Shown: positions 52,950 to 61,159 of the stretch, in pieces | How the letters are laid out: each line of letters starts with the position of its first letter | Numbering within the stretch: the stretch's first letter is position 1 | NCBI GenBank assembly: GCA_902635965.1 | Contig: CACPQA010000006.1 | Span: 1 to 64,000, forward strand | Source of the DNA: an uncultured Bacteroidota bacterium | GTDB taxonomy: Bacteria > Bacteroidota > Bacteroidia > Flavobacteriales > Flavobacteriaceae | DNA length: 64,000 nucleotides | Direction of reading: 5' to 3' | Position numbers and translations under genes: made by a program | Notes under the pieces: model-generated | Told to the model about the DNA's origin: nothing | The model's database searches: none | The model's input: only the letters and a program-made list of their open reading frames with translations

Positions 52950-53681
52950 TTATCTTTCTGCGGCAACCAGGGTTAAAATATGAGTATTATATATAGTCCG
53001 CAAGTTTTCATATTGCTTTAAAGTTGTCATCTGAGTCTTAGAAAGTTTATTTGTAGTCATTCTAGCCTCCATAATTTCATCCATAGAATTATAAAAGTCA
53101 AAAGTTAAATATTGCGCATTGTGTGATGACCCAAATCGATTTAAAATTTTTCCAAATCCCCAAGCAGCTCTTCCGTTTTGTTTGTAACTTTTTCCTGCTT
53201 CTTTTTCCATTTCCTCATATTCATAATTATTTAAAAAATCAACATTCATATAATTTATGACTAAATTTTTTGGTGGCATGTCTCCTGCTTTAATTCCGTA
53301 AGAGGCCTTAACTCCCAAGATTAAACTACCCTCTTTTACAACTCTATTTTGGTAGCCCTTACGATGCGTTTTTATTTCGTGATCACTCAAAATAGATGAG
53401 TTTTGAGTGTCCGGATTTGCATTTGGATTGTTAAAATGTACATACAAAAAAGTTGTTGTGGGTTCTCCATAACTGTTATTTGAGATTCTCCACATATCCC
53501 ATCCAAGTTTATTTCCTTTATCAATTTGTTCCTTATGTAATTTGGCATGAACGTTTTTTTCTGCCTCTATGTGTTCTCTTACGTCAGAATTTTTTACGGT
53601 CACGTAATGCATATAAGCAGTTTGTGAATAAGTGTAATTTAAAATTGCACTTAAAATAAAAATGTATAATGTTTTTTTCAT
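52950..53681 (-). CDS. Secreted hypothetical protein
   Basis: A 243-residue exported protein (signal peptide ending LNYTYSQ) with no family I recognise. The order of elements (AYMHYVTVKNSDVREHIEAEK, WDMWRISNNSYG, TTFLYVHFNN, then a second half with LVINYMNVDF and AQYLTFDFYN) suggests two dimeric ferredoxin-like (antibiotic-monooxygenase-type) repeats. A 133-residue secreted protein at 60668-61069 has a similar arrangement of one repeat. Confidence 0.6.
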   Translation of the reverse strand: MKKTLYIFILSAILNYTYSQTAYMHYVTVKNSDVREHIEAEKNVHAKLHKEQIDKGNKLGWDMWRISNNSYGEPTTTFLYVHFNNPNANPDTQNSSILSDHEIKTHRKGYQNRVVKEGSLILGVKASYGIKAGDMPPKNLVINYMNVDFLNNYEYEEMEKEAGKSYKQNGRAAWGFGKILNRFGSSHNAQYLTFDFYNSMDEIMEARMTTNKLSKTQMTTLKQYENLRTIYNTHILTLVAAER

Positions 53682-53722
53682 TTTGAATTAATTTATGATT
53701 AAAAAATAAAAGTAGGAACTTA

Positions 53723-53768
53723 AATTTTAAATTTAAAATTATAAATATTGAATTTTAAATTTAAAATC
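53723..53768. repeat. Tandem AT palindromes across the stop codon of the reductase gene
   Basis: AATTTTAAATTTAAAATT (53723-53740) is a perfect 18-bp palindrome, and a near-identical copy (AATTTTAAATTTAAAATC, 53751-53768) lies 28 bases away inside the last codons of the neighbouring gene. Together they span its TAA. They could act as a weak terminator or be a tandem duplication. Confidence 0.5.
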
Positions 53769-54965
53769 TGCATTTTTTTCAAGACGATTTAATAATGCAG
53801 CACCTAAACCTGTAGATGGTGTCAATACTCCATTTTGATTCGGTAATTTATCTAGGGCTAAACAAATGGAACTTTCAGCCAGCATTTTAGATGTTGATCC
53901 GTATCCTGGACATCCAACACCATAAACTGATACTATTGATTTTAAATTATTGTCAAAAACATAAAATTTAAATTTAAAAAACCCACTTTTTATGCTTTCC
54001 CCAGTTGGACCCTGACCAGGTTTTGGTAGGACCAACTTGAGCAATGAATTTATTGTTGAATTTTTAATTTTACTAATTAAATAAATTGGAATGAGTTTCA
54101 AGTATCCTAAAAATTTGCTAAAAATACTTCTGCCCAACAATAAAGCCTCATTATAAATAAAAATTCTACCGTATTTGAAGTCCATTAAATAGTTACTTCG
54201 TCTAACAATACGAGTATTTATGGTAGCCATTACAAATGGACTAATCCATTTTTTGGATGTCCTGTCGAAAACAATTTTATTCAAATCTTTCTCCTCAGGT
54301 TCAAATGAAACTTTATCTGGGACTAGACCGTAAGGGTTTTTAAGTATTTTTCTAATGCTATTGTTTTTTCTTGACTGTTCTAAAATGTTTAGAAAACTAT
54401 ATATTGTTCCTCCACTAACTCCTCCTTTCATAGAAATTACTCGCATACAGATTTTGCTCGCATATTTTCCTGTACTTTCCTTCATCTTGTTTTGCGCGTA
54501 GAATACACCCAGGTCAGAGGGTATAGAGTCAAATCCGCAGGAATGTACAATTTTAACTTTATTTCTTATTGCCTTTGCATGAAATTTATCAATAATTTCT
54601 CTTATCCATTGCGTTTCACCAGTTATGTCACAGTAATTTGTTTTGCTCTCTATGCATGCGTCAACCAATAAAGTTCCGTATTTAGCGTAAGGTCCAACTG
54701 TTGAACAAATAGTTCTAGTCGTTTTAGTCATTTCTAAAAGGCTACTTTTGTCATTGCTGTCAGCAATTAAATATGGGATGTTTTTCAAATTAAGTGAGGA
54801 AATTAATGTTTTGATTTTTAATTCATTTCTACCACCTAAAGCCCATTTCAAATTGGTTTTTTTATAGTTTTTTAATATATACTCACAAACTAATTTTCCC
54901 GTGTAACCTGTTGATCCCCATATTATTAGGTCAAATTTTTTACTTTTTTGAGTGCGATCACTCAT
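53739..54965 (-). CDS. Saccharopine-dehydrogenase-like oxidoreductase (trans-acting enoyl reductase type)
   Basis: A 408-residue NAD(P)-binding protein with an N-terminal Rossmann fold (LIIWGSTGYTGKLVCEYIL, TVGPYAKYGTLLVDAC, YCDITGE, HSCGFDSIPSDLG) typical of the saccharopine dehydrogenase-like/trans-acting enoyl reductase group. Such proteins act in lipid or secondary metabolism; the substrate here is not known. The last helix carries a short C-terminal hydrophobic stretch. Its ATG overlaps the stop of a putative 39-residue membrane peptide. Confidence 0.8.
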   Translation of the reverse strand: MSDRTQKSKKFDLIIWGSTGYTGKLVCEYILKNYKKTNLKWALGGRNELKIKTLISSLNLKNIPYLIADSNDKSSLLEMTKTTRTICSTVGPYAKYGTLLVDACIESKTNYCDITGETQWIREIIDKFHAKAIRNKVKIVHSCGFDSIPSDLGVFYAQNKMKESTGKYASKICMRVISMKGGVSGGTIYSFLNILEQSRKNNSIRKILKNPYGLVPDKVSFEPEEKDLNKIVFDRTSKKWISPFVMATINTRIVRRSNYLMDFKYGRIFIYNEALLLGRSIFSKFLGYLKLIPIYLISKIKNSTINSLLKLVLPKPGQGPTGESIKSGFFKFKFYVFDNNLKSIVSVYGVGCPGYGSTSKMLAESSICLALDKLPNQNGVLTPSTGLGAALLNRLEKNADFKFKIQYL

Positions 54966-55081
54966 TTGTTATAAATTAAATTTCTAATCATAAATAAAAA
55001 TTCAGTTGCTATTTGAAGAATTAACAATAAACCCAGAAATACAATAATAATCGAAATTAAAATAATAAGCTTCCTTGACAA
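54962..55081 (-). CDS. Putative 39-residue membrane peptide
   Basis: A frame of 39 residues starting at TTG (SRKLIILISIIIVFLGLLLIL) with one strong transmembrane helix and a short polar end. It fits exactly between the capA stop (4 bp away) and the reductase start, which its TGA overlaps, as expected for a coupled operon gene. The non-ATG start and small size limit confidence. Confidence 0.35.
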   Translation of the reverse strand: MSRKLIILISIIIVFLGLLLILQIATEFLFMIRNLIYNK

Positions 55082-55084
55082 ATA

Positions 55085-56449
55085 TCAATTTTTGACATTA
55101 ATAATTCCTATTCCATCCTTAAATACAATTTTGGTCCCAAATGGTTTTGAACGTTCAATTAAATCGTTAATTATTTTTCTACTTAATGTTTTATTTGCAA
55201 ACATGGGTCTTCCTCTCACTGTTCTCTTTGCTCTGAATCCAAGACTTATTGGGTATAGTTCTATTTTAATCAAACTGTCTTTATTCCATTTAGGCACAGC
55301 CACGACAGATTCCCAAATTTCTCTCTCAGTTGGAAAACCTCTAGTGTCATTTGCGTATCTTTTTGAGTTCCAATCGTTAATCTGGGCTTCATTACCTAAG
55401 TTATATCTTGCATAATTTTCCTCTGGCACCCTTAAAAGAGTTTCATTTTGAAACATGAAATTTGCTAGACTATAAAAAATAGGTTTGCCTTTGTAAATTT
55501 CGATACCTCTTAACACATGGGGTCCATGACCAACTACCACATCTGCTCCAGCATCGATCATTTTTCTTGAAAACTCAACCAAAAATTTTGCTGGGATTGA
55601 TTTTTTTTGATCTGATTCGTGTGCATGAATTGACACAATTGTGTAATCTGCCATATGAATACTGCTTCCAACAACTCTTTCAATTTCTTTTAAATCTTTT
55701 TGATTTGTTTTGGTCATTATTTCATTATTATCTCCAACTCTATAATTTCTTCCAGAAAAGGTAATTTCGCTTAAAGAATTTTTATCTTTTTGATTGAATT
55801 TGTTAGGTTCCAATTCTTCTTTCAATTTTTTTATATTGTCAAAATGTTCTTTAGTAACTATAAATTCTGTTTTAAATCTCAAAGGACTAAGTCCCGGTCT
55901 AGAATTAGTATCTCCCCTTGATGTCCCTGCCCTTGAGTGGTCAGGAAATGTTGATGCGCAGGATATTAATGCAACTCTTCCCTTAGAAGTTTCAATAAAT
56001 TTTGCTTCTCTTGCTTCTTCAAGACTTTCTCCAGCACCTGCATTTACAAGCCCATAATCATTTAAATATTTTAAAGTTAATCTCATACCTTCTGTCCCGT
56101 AATCACCGGTATGGTTATTTGCTGTTGAAACGATATCAAATCCTGCCCATATAAGTTCCTTTGCTAAAGACGGCTCAGCTCTCATGTAAGTGCCTCCACT
56201 TTTATGCATTGGATAGGGCTCGTAATCATGTAAAAGCATTTCAAAATTCGTAAATCCAACATCTGCAGATCTAATTAATTTGATCATTTCCAAAAAGGGA
56301 GGTTCATTGTAAACGCTTAATTTTCTTGTAATAATTGCATCGCCTGTTAGGGCCATAGAGAATATTTGATCATTGACTTGGGCATTTAATTTATAAATTG
56401 AACTAAAGCTTAACAAAAAGGTAAAAAAGAATAACATAAAATTTTTCAT
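55085..56449 (-). CDS. CapA-family (PgsA) metallophosphatase-like protein
   Basis: A 454-residue exported CapA-family protein with a calcineurin-like metallophosphoesterase fold (signal peptide ending LNAQ; motifs GDAIITRK, FTNFEMLLHD, STANNHTGDYG, VSIHAHESDQ, VVGHGPHVLRGIEIY, YSLANFMF). CapA/PgsA proteins help build or degrade poly-gamma-glutamate capsules, but many relatives act on other envelope substrates. It opens an operon with a small membrane peptide and the reductase. It is divergent from cutC. Confidence 0.8.
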   Translation of the reverse strand: MKNFMLFFFTFLLSFSSIYKLNAQVNDQIFSMALTGDAIITRKLSVYNEPPFLEMIKLIRSADVGFTNFEMLLHDYEPYPMHKSGGTYMRAEPSLAKELIWAGFDIVSTANNHTGDYGTEGMRLTLKYLNDYGLVNAGAGESLEEAREAKFIETSKGRVALISCASTFPDHSRAGTSRGDTNSRPGLSPLRFKTEFIVTKEHFDNIKKLKEELEPNKFNQKDKNSLSEITFSGRNYRVGDNNEIMTKTNQKDLKEIERVVGSSIHMADYTIVSIHAHESDQKKSIPAKFLVEFSRKMIDAGADVVVGHGPHVLRGIEIYKGKPIFYSLANFMFQNETLLRVPEENYARYNLGNEAQINDWNSKRYANDTRGFPTEREIWESVVAVPKWNKDSLIKIELYPISLGFRAKRTVRGRPMFANKTLSRKIINDLIERSKPFGTKIVFKDGIGIINVKN

Positions 56450-56487
56450 GATTTGAAAATATTATATTCATTAAATTTATTAAAAGG

Positions 56488-57207
56488 ATGATTAAAATAG
56501 AAATTTGTTGCACATCAATTGATTCAGCTTTAGTGGCTGAAAAGTATGGGGCCAATAGAATAGAACTTTGCTCTGAAATATTTTTGGGAGGTATTACTCC
56601 ATCAATTGGCTTGATTGAATCTTGTGTGGAGGAGCTTAGGATTCCAATTAGAGTACTTTTAAGACCAAGGGGAGGTGATTTTAATTATAATGATAACGAA
56701 GTCAAAGTATTAATCAATGATGCAATTAGATTGAAAGACATGGGGATAAATGGGATTGTCATTGGACTTGTTGACGAAAAAGGTGCAATTCCACTTAATA
56801 AATTGGAAAAAATCTTAAATAAAGTTGATGGGAAAATGAATTTGACCTTTCACAAAGCGTTTGATTACCTTAAGAAACCAATCCATGATATTAAGACTTT
56901 AATTGATTTTGGCTTTGATAACATTTTGACTTCTGGAGGGGAAAAAACAGCCGAAGAGGGTTTAAATTTTATGAACAAACTTAGAAATGAAGCAAACGGA
57001 AATTTAGTGATTATGCCTGGTGGTGGAATTAATTCAGAAAACTTTAGACATTTTATCAATCATAATTACGAATGGGTTCACCTCTCTGCTAAGAAAAAGG
57101 ATACGTTAAAACATAAAAAAATTTGTGAAATTGAATTTATGGATCAACCTGTTTATTCAATCAATGCAGATATCCTTCAAAAAATTAAAAATCTGAATAA
57201 TATTTAA
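56488..57207 (+). CDS. cutC: CutC family copper homeostasis protein
   Basis: A 239-residue TIM-barrel protein of the CutC family: KIEICCTSIDSALVAEKYGANRIELCS, LRPRGGDFNYND, LTFHKAFDY, ILTSGGEKTAEEG and MPGGGINSENF. It is linked to copper handling by tradition, though the biochemical role is uncertain. Length and motifs are normal. An AAAGG precedes the ATG by 4 bases, one of the few Shine-Dalgarno-like sites here. Confidence 0.9.
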   Translation: MIKIEICCTSIDSALVAEKYGANRIELCSEIFLGGITPSIGLIESCVEELRIPIRVLLRPRGGDFNYNDNEVKVLINDAIRLKDMGINGIVIGLVDEKGAIPLNKLEKILNKVDGKMNLTFHKAFDYLKKPIHDIKTLIDFGFDNILTSGGEKTAEEGLNFMNKLRNEANGNLVIMPGGGINSENFRHFINHNYEWVHLSAKKKDTLKHKKICEIEFMDQPVYSINADILQKIKNLNNI

Positions 57208-57290
57208 CTTCCCGAAAAAATGTATTTAATATAACAACTGTTAGTTCAGCTCAAAGCAGAAAAAAAGAAAAGTTGCAATTGATATTATAA

Positions 57291-57510
57291 TTAACCTTTA
57301 ATTGAAATTTTCAACTTAACAATTATTAACAATAGTCCCAGTGAGATTAAAATTAAACCAATGATAAAAAAATTATGATGAAATCATATGAATTCACTTG
57401 TGTAATTCAACGAAATTACTGGAAAAGAAGCAAAATTTATAAATAAAAATATAAAATAAACTTCCCAATTTGTTTGAGTAAAATAAGTCTTATTTGATAT
57501 TTTTTAAAGA
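57291..57510 (-). pseudogene. Possible broken small membrane protein gene
   Basis: On the minus strand a frame reads KTYFTQTNWEVYFIFLFINF, reaches a TGA at 57384-57386, and continues in the same frame with NFFIIGLILISLGLLLIIVK to a TAA. The two parts look like one two-helix membrane protein of about 65 residues broken by a nonsense codon; no ATG is visible upstream. It lies in the 610-bp gap between cutC and the next plus-strand gene. Low confidence. Confidence 0.25.
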
Positions 57511-57584
57511 TATAAATAGTTAATTTAAACCCCTCGATTACTGTTTACTAAAATAAAATTTAGCTTTTTGCTTCACCGAAGGGT

Positions 57585-57710
57585 TTATTTACCCCTACCA
57601 GTTTTTCTAACCGCAAATGCTTTTCTTTTGGAATTATTTGAAATGTTTTTTTTAATTTCTTTCTTCGAATTACTTTTTACCTTACTATTACCAAAAAATT
57701 TGCTTGTCAT
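57585..57710 (-). CDS. Small basic protein, 41 residues
   Basis: An ATG frame of 41 residues, rich in Lys, Ser and Asn (KVKSNSKKEIKKNISNNSKR), ending FAVRKTGRGK. The very basic composition and the GRGK tail suggest a nucleic-acid or ribosome-associated protein. It fills the second half of the 610-bp gap after cutC. I recall similar short basic flavobacterial ORFs but cannot name a family. Confidence 0.5.
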   Translation of the reverse strand: MTSKFFGNSKVKSNSKKEIKKNISNNSKRKAFAVRKTGRGK

Positions 57711-57818
57711 TATTTAATAATTTTATTTGATAATACAATTTAAAATTTTTTGAAATAATACCTTCAAAAAACATTAACATATTTTGTAACTTTATAAGAG
57801 GTGGATGTTTTTTAAAAA

Positions 57819-58253
57819 ATGAAAAATATTTATTTAATAATATTAAGTTTTATTTGCTTTTACTCCCATTCTCAATATGAAGTATCAGAAGGAGAGCAAA
57901 GATGGCAAGTGATTGGTTCAAAAGAAGACGGAACCGTTTTCCTCAAATTGCAAGGAAGTAATTTATATAAATTTACGTTTAAAAATTACCATTATTCTAA
58001 CAATAAAATAATTCAAAGTATTTATTTTAATTCAACCAACACAGATATTACGAATCTAAACAATTTTTTATTGAATTCTTTTGATTTAACTGAATCTGTG
58101 AGTACTTCTTTAAAAATTGACAAATACGAATTTCAAGTTTCAAAAAGTGATGATTATTTAAAGGTTAATATTATTTCAAACGAATCAAAAGAATCTATTG
58201 GCTGGATGCCTTTTACCAAGAAAGATATAAATAATTTATTTGGTAAATATTAA
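57819..58253 (+). CDS. Secreted hypothetical protein
   Basis: A 144-residue exported protein (signal peptide ending CFYSHSQ), with a beta-rich body (SNLYKFTFKNYHYSNNKIIQSIYF) and no family I recognise. The next gene, a small membrane protein, begins one base after its stop. Confidence 0.55.
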   Translation: MKNIYLIILSFICFYSHSQYEVSEGEQRWQVIGSKEDGTVFLKLQGSNLYKFTFKNYHYSNNKIIQSIYFNSTNTDITNLNNFLLNSFDLTESVSTSLKIDKYEFQVSKSDDYLKVNIISNESKESIGWMPFTKKDINNLFGKY

Positions 58254-58254
58254 A

Positions 58255-58476
58255 ATGTTTGAATCATATTTTTTATCAATAATTATTTCATCAATTGTTA
58301 CTTATTTAGTGTGGATCAGATCAAAAAAGTGGCTTAGAAAAAAAATCAAATCTCAAATTTACTCTGATAGTGATAAGAAAATTTATTGGGTATTTTTCTT
58401 TTTAACCTTGTTTGCCCACTTTGCCCTTTTAATTTCTATCATTTTTTTCATTGATTTAATCAATTTTGTTTTTTAA
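58255..58476 (+). CDS. Small two-helix membrane protein
   Basis: A 73-residue protein with two hydrophobic helices (FLSIIISSIVTYLVW and YWVFFFLTLFAHFALLISIIFFIDLI) and a basic loop (RSKKWLRKKIKSQ). The ORF-track start at TTG (58240) overlaps the preceding gene; the ATG at 58255, one base past that gene's stop, is preferred. No family is recognised. Confidence 0.55.
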   Translation: MFESYFLSIIISSIVTYLVWIRSKKWLRKKIKSQIYSDSDKKIYWVFFFLTLFAHFALLISIIFFIDLINFVF

Positions 58477-58547
58477 GTAAACAAATCCTTTTTTGAGAGT
58501 AATTTATAATTTTATAAATTTAATAATTATCTATAAATCAATTTATT

Positions 58548-59075
58548 ATGAAAAAAACAATTTATTTATTTTTATTATCATTTGTAATTCTTTATTGTGA
58601 AAGTCCATCAAATAATGAGGTTACAAATAAGGATAAAATATTTGGTAAATGGTTAAGAAAAGGTTACGCGTGGACCGGAAACGGATTTATTGCAGGTGAC
58701 AAAAAAGATTCTGACATAGTAAAAAAATTCATGGATGCATATGAAAATATGGATCCAAATCTTATGGTTGAAATGACAGCTGATACTGTTAAGTTTCATC
58801 CAGCTGATATCGGAGGTACTTTTGATGTTGACATGACCAATACAAAATTTATTGTTGAACGACAATTAGGTTGGGATTCAATATCCAGAAATTATGCTTA
58901 CATAATGCCTTTGAAAATCGAAAATTCAAAAGATAGAGTTGTAACTACTGTTTTTTCTGAGATAAGATATAAAAAAGATGGATCTACAGATTCTAATAAT
59001 TTTTATGAAAGAATTTATTTAAACGAAAATGATAAGGTGACAAGAGTGGTACAATTTAGTAGACCAACTAATTAA
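58548..59075 (+). CDS. NTF2-like lipoprotein
   Basis: A 175-residue lipoprotein (lipobox VILYC near residue 17) with an NTF2-like pattern (VKKFMDAYENMDPNLMVEMTADTVKFHPADIGG, VVTTVFSEIRYKKDGSTDSNNFYERIYLN). It resembles in layout the other NTF2-like lipoproteins in this window. No catalytic residues can be named. Confidence 0.65.
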   Translation: MKKTIYLFLLSFVILYCESPSNNEVTNKDKIFGKWLRKGYAWTGNGFIAGDKKDSDIVKKFMDAYENMDPNLMVEMTADTVKFHPADIGGTFDVDMTNTKFIVERQLGWDSISRNYAYIMPLKIENSKDRVVTTVFSEIRYKKDGSTDSNNFYERIYLNENDKVTRVVQFSRPTN

Positions 59076-59157
59076 TATTATTTTAATGTATTAGTTTTCA
59101 TAAACCTTTCGTTGTAGTATTGTGAAATAAAAGTTACTATATTGTAAAAAAACAAAT

Positions 59158-59577
59158 ATGAAAAGAAGAATAAACGCTATTTGGAAAGGTGACGGATCAG
59201 ATGGAATCGGATTTTTAAACGTACAGAGTGGAGCATTTAAGGACATGCCCTATAGTTTTAAAACAAGATTTGAAAATGATAATGGTACGCTTGGAACGAA
59301 TCCTGAAGAGCTTATAGCATCAGCTCTAGCGGGATGCTTTAATATGAAACTAAGTTTCGATTTGAATGAAGCTAATTTTAATCCTGAAAATTTAAATACT
59401 GATGCAATATTATCTTTTGAAGATGGAAAAATTTTATCAATTGAATTAAAGTTAAAAGGAAAAGTTCCAAATATATCGGAGGATAAATTTTATGAACTTG
59501 CAAATAATGCTAAAGATAATTGTCCAATTTCAGGAGTTTTAAACTGTGATATTTCACTTAACATCACTTTATTATAA
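59158..59577 (+). CDS. osmC: OsmC family peroxiredoxin-like protein
   Basis: A 139-residue OsmC/Ohr-fold protein with NPEELIASALAGCFNMKLSF (first active-site Cys) and NCPISGVLN (second Cys), the paired cysteines that reduce organic hydroperoxides. The arrangement fits OsmC proper. It is cytoplasmic with no signal peptide. Confidence 0.9.
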   Translation: MKRRINAIWKGDGSDGIGFLNVQSGAFKDMPYSFKTRFENDNGTLGTNPEELIASALAGCFNMKLSFDLNEANFNPENLNTDAILSFEDGKILSIELKLKGKVPNISEDKFYELANNAKDNCPISGVLNCDISLNITLL

Positions 59578-59585
59578 AAGAAAGA

Positions 59586-59717
59586 TTAAATTAAATATTC
59601 ATAAACAATAATCGTTATGATAACCCCCTTAACATAAGATATCCATGCTATTTGGTATGTATTTAAGCCAAATTTTTTCATGATATTATCAAGTTGTCTT
59701 TTATGCCATTTGATCAT
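59586..59717 (-). CDS. Small membrane protein, 43 residues
   Basis: An ATG frame of 43 residues (MIKWHKRQLDNIMKKFGLNTY) with an amphipathic basic first half and a hydrophobic second half (VIITIIVYEYLI). The order, basic helix then one membrane segment, resembles short conserved flavobacterial membrane proteins. It lies in the 245-bp gap after osmC, convergent with it. Confidence 0.5.
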   Translation of the reverse strand: MIKWHKRQLDNIMKKFGLNTYQIAWISYVKGVIITIIVYEYLI

Positions 59718-59822
59718 GATTAATAATTATAAATTAAATTTAAAAAATATCACTTACATAATTGTCATTTTAATTATCTATAGTTCAAGATTAATTATTT
59801 AATTATTGATAATATACCATGA

Positions 59823-60200
59823 CTATTTGTAGATGTTTTTCAACTCAAACTGACCAAAATACATATCACCAATTAACTCTACGACCTTTATTGTTAAATC
59901 ATTTGGGTTCATATTATCTGGAAGATCAAAAATAGTTCCGTCGTATGAGATTAACTGATTTTTGGGTTGATTTAGTTGAATAGATGTATATAGCTTTTGT
60001 CTTAAAATTTGCTCTAAAGTGTATCTAGAGTCCAAAAAAATGACTTTAAATGAATCTATTTTTTCTATAGAAGTTCTAAGAATTCTACTTTTATATTTAA
60101 GTTTAAGTTCGTTTCTTTTCATCCCCTCAAAAAAATCCTGACAAAATAATAAGTTTGAAAAAAACAAGAAGAATAAATGTGTAAAAAGAAATTTTCTCAT
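59823..60200 (-). CDS. Secreted hypothetical protein
   Basis: A 125-residue exported protein (signal peptide ending NLLFCQ), with the body KVIFLDSRYTLEQILRQKLYTSIQLNQ and VVELIGDMYFGQFEL. No family is recognised. It is the second gene of a short minus-strand set, 47 bp after the 75-residue gene. Confidence 0.55.
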   Translation of the reverse strand: MRKFLFTHLFFLFFSNLLFCQDFFEGMKRNELKLKYKSRILRTSIEKIDSFKVIFLDSRYTLEQILRQKLYTSIQLNQPKNQLISYDGTIFDLPDNMNPNDLTIKVVELIGDMYFGQFELKNIYK

Positions 60201-60247
60201 TATTTAGTAAGATATATACTTTATTTATTCAAAAACTCACCCAATAA

Positions 60248-60475
60248 TCACAAAGTCTTGTTGACAAAATCAGTACCCTCATTTAGAGCATCTTTGATAA
60301 CTTCTTTATAAACTTTAATCCATTCATTAGAAGCAAAGTCCTTACTCAATTCATTGTAGTCTTTCATAGAGTTTTCTATGGATTCATACTCTTGATTAAT
60401 ATGCTTATTTATTAGTTCAATAAGGTCCTTTATAAAATCTTGTTTCCTCGAATTGTAATATTCTTTTGTACTCAT
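60248..60475 (-). CDS. Hypothetical protein, 75 residues
   Basis: A 75-residue all-helical, strongly charged soluble protein (DFIKDLIELINKHINQEYESIENSM) with no signal peptide and no family I recognise. It lies in a run of small minus-strand genes between osmC and menG. Confidence 0.5.
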   Translation of the reverse strand: MSTKEYYNSRKQDFIKDLIELINKHINQEYESIENSMKDYNELSKDFASNEWIKVYKEVIKDALNEGTDFVNKTL

Positions 60476-60539
60476 AAAATAAAATAATTTTAGTCAGTAA
60501 AAAAACTTAAATATGATTCTGGTATAACACTTAAATTAC

Positions 60540-60641
60540 TCATTTATTAATGTTTTTTTGGTATTGAATATAAATAAAGCAGATTAAGCATATAATTGTA
60601 CAAATTATTATTACCGAATTATACCAGGCTATTTTTTTCAT
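60540..60641 (-). CDS. Putative 33-residue membrane peptide
   Basis: A short ATG frame of 33 residues (MKKIAWYNSV) with one hydrophobic helix (IIICTIICLICFIYI). It lies in the 190-bp gap between two small secreted-protein genes on the same strand. It resembles other short hydrophobic frames in this window, but its size keeps this tentative. Confidence 0.3.
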   Translation of the reverse strand: MKKIAWYNSVIIICTIICLICFIYIQYQKNINK

Positions 60642-60667
60642 TTTGAAAATTTAATTTAATTAAGAAT

Positions 60668-61069
60668 TTAATTATAAACTCTAAATACTTTTCTATAAAT
60701 ATGGGTTTTATTATCAAATGTCCACACCTTTTTTCCTATATCAGAATCCCACATTTTATCCCACAGGCTTTTATATTCGTCACTTACATTATGAGTCATT
60801 TCGTAGTGTTTGTCGCTGGTGTAAGAACTAATTTGAAAATATCTCAGAGTTGTGTTTTTATTATTATCTTTTATTTTATAAATTTTGTAAAAATCTTTTC
60901 CGTATCCAGCATTTTCTAAAACTCTATTAACGTCGGAATTGAATTTTAGAAAGTCAGATTCTAAATTTTCAGGTACATCAAAAAAGTGAACACTCAACCT
61001 TTCTTGGTTTTGAGCAAATAATATAATTGTACATAAAAGAAATGATATAGAAGTAATTATTTTTTTCAT
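60668..61069 (-). CDS. Secreted hypothetical protein
   Basis: A 133-residue exported protein (signal peptide ending TIILFAQ). The body (ERLSVHFFDVPENLESDFLKF, TLRYFQISSYTS, SLWDKMWDSDIGKKVW) reads like a single dimeric ferredoxin-like domain, similar in order to the larger protein at 52950-53681. No family can be named. Confidence 0.55.
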   Translation of the reverse strand: MKKIITSISFLLCTIILFAQNQERLSVHFFDVPENLESDFLKFNSDVNRVLENAGYGKDFYKIYKIKDNNKNTTLRYFQISSYTSDKHYEMTHNVSDEYKSLWDKMWDSDIGKKVWTFDNKTHIYRKVFRVYN

Positions 61070-61159
61070 TATGAATTGATTTTGTGATTATCATAACAAT
61101 ATATAAAAAAACCGATTAAATTAAATTTTCAATAAACTTCAACTGTATTCTTTAATTAT

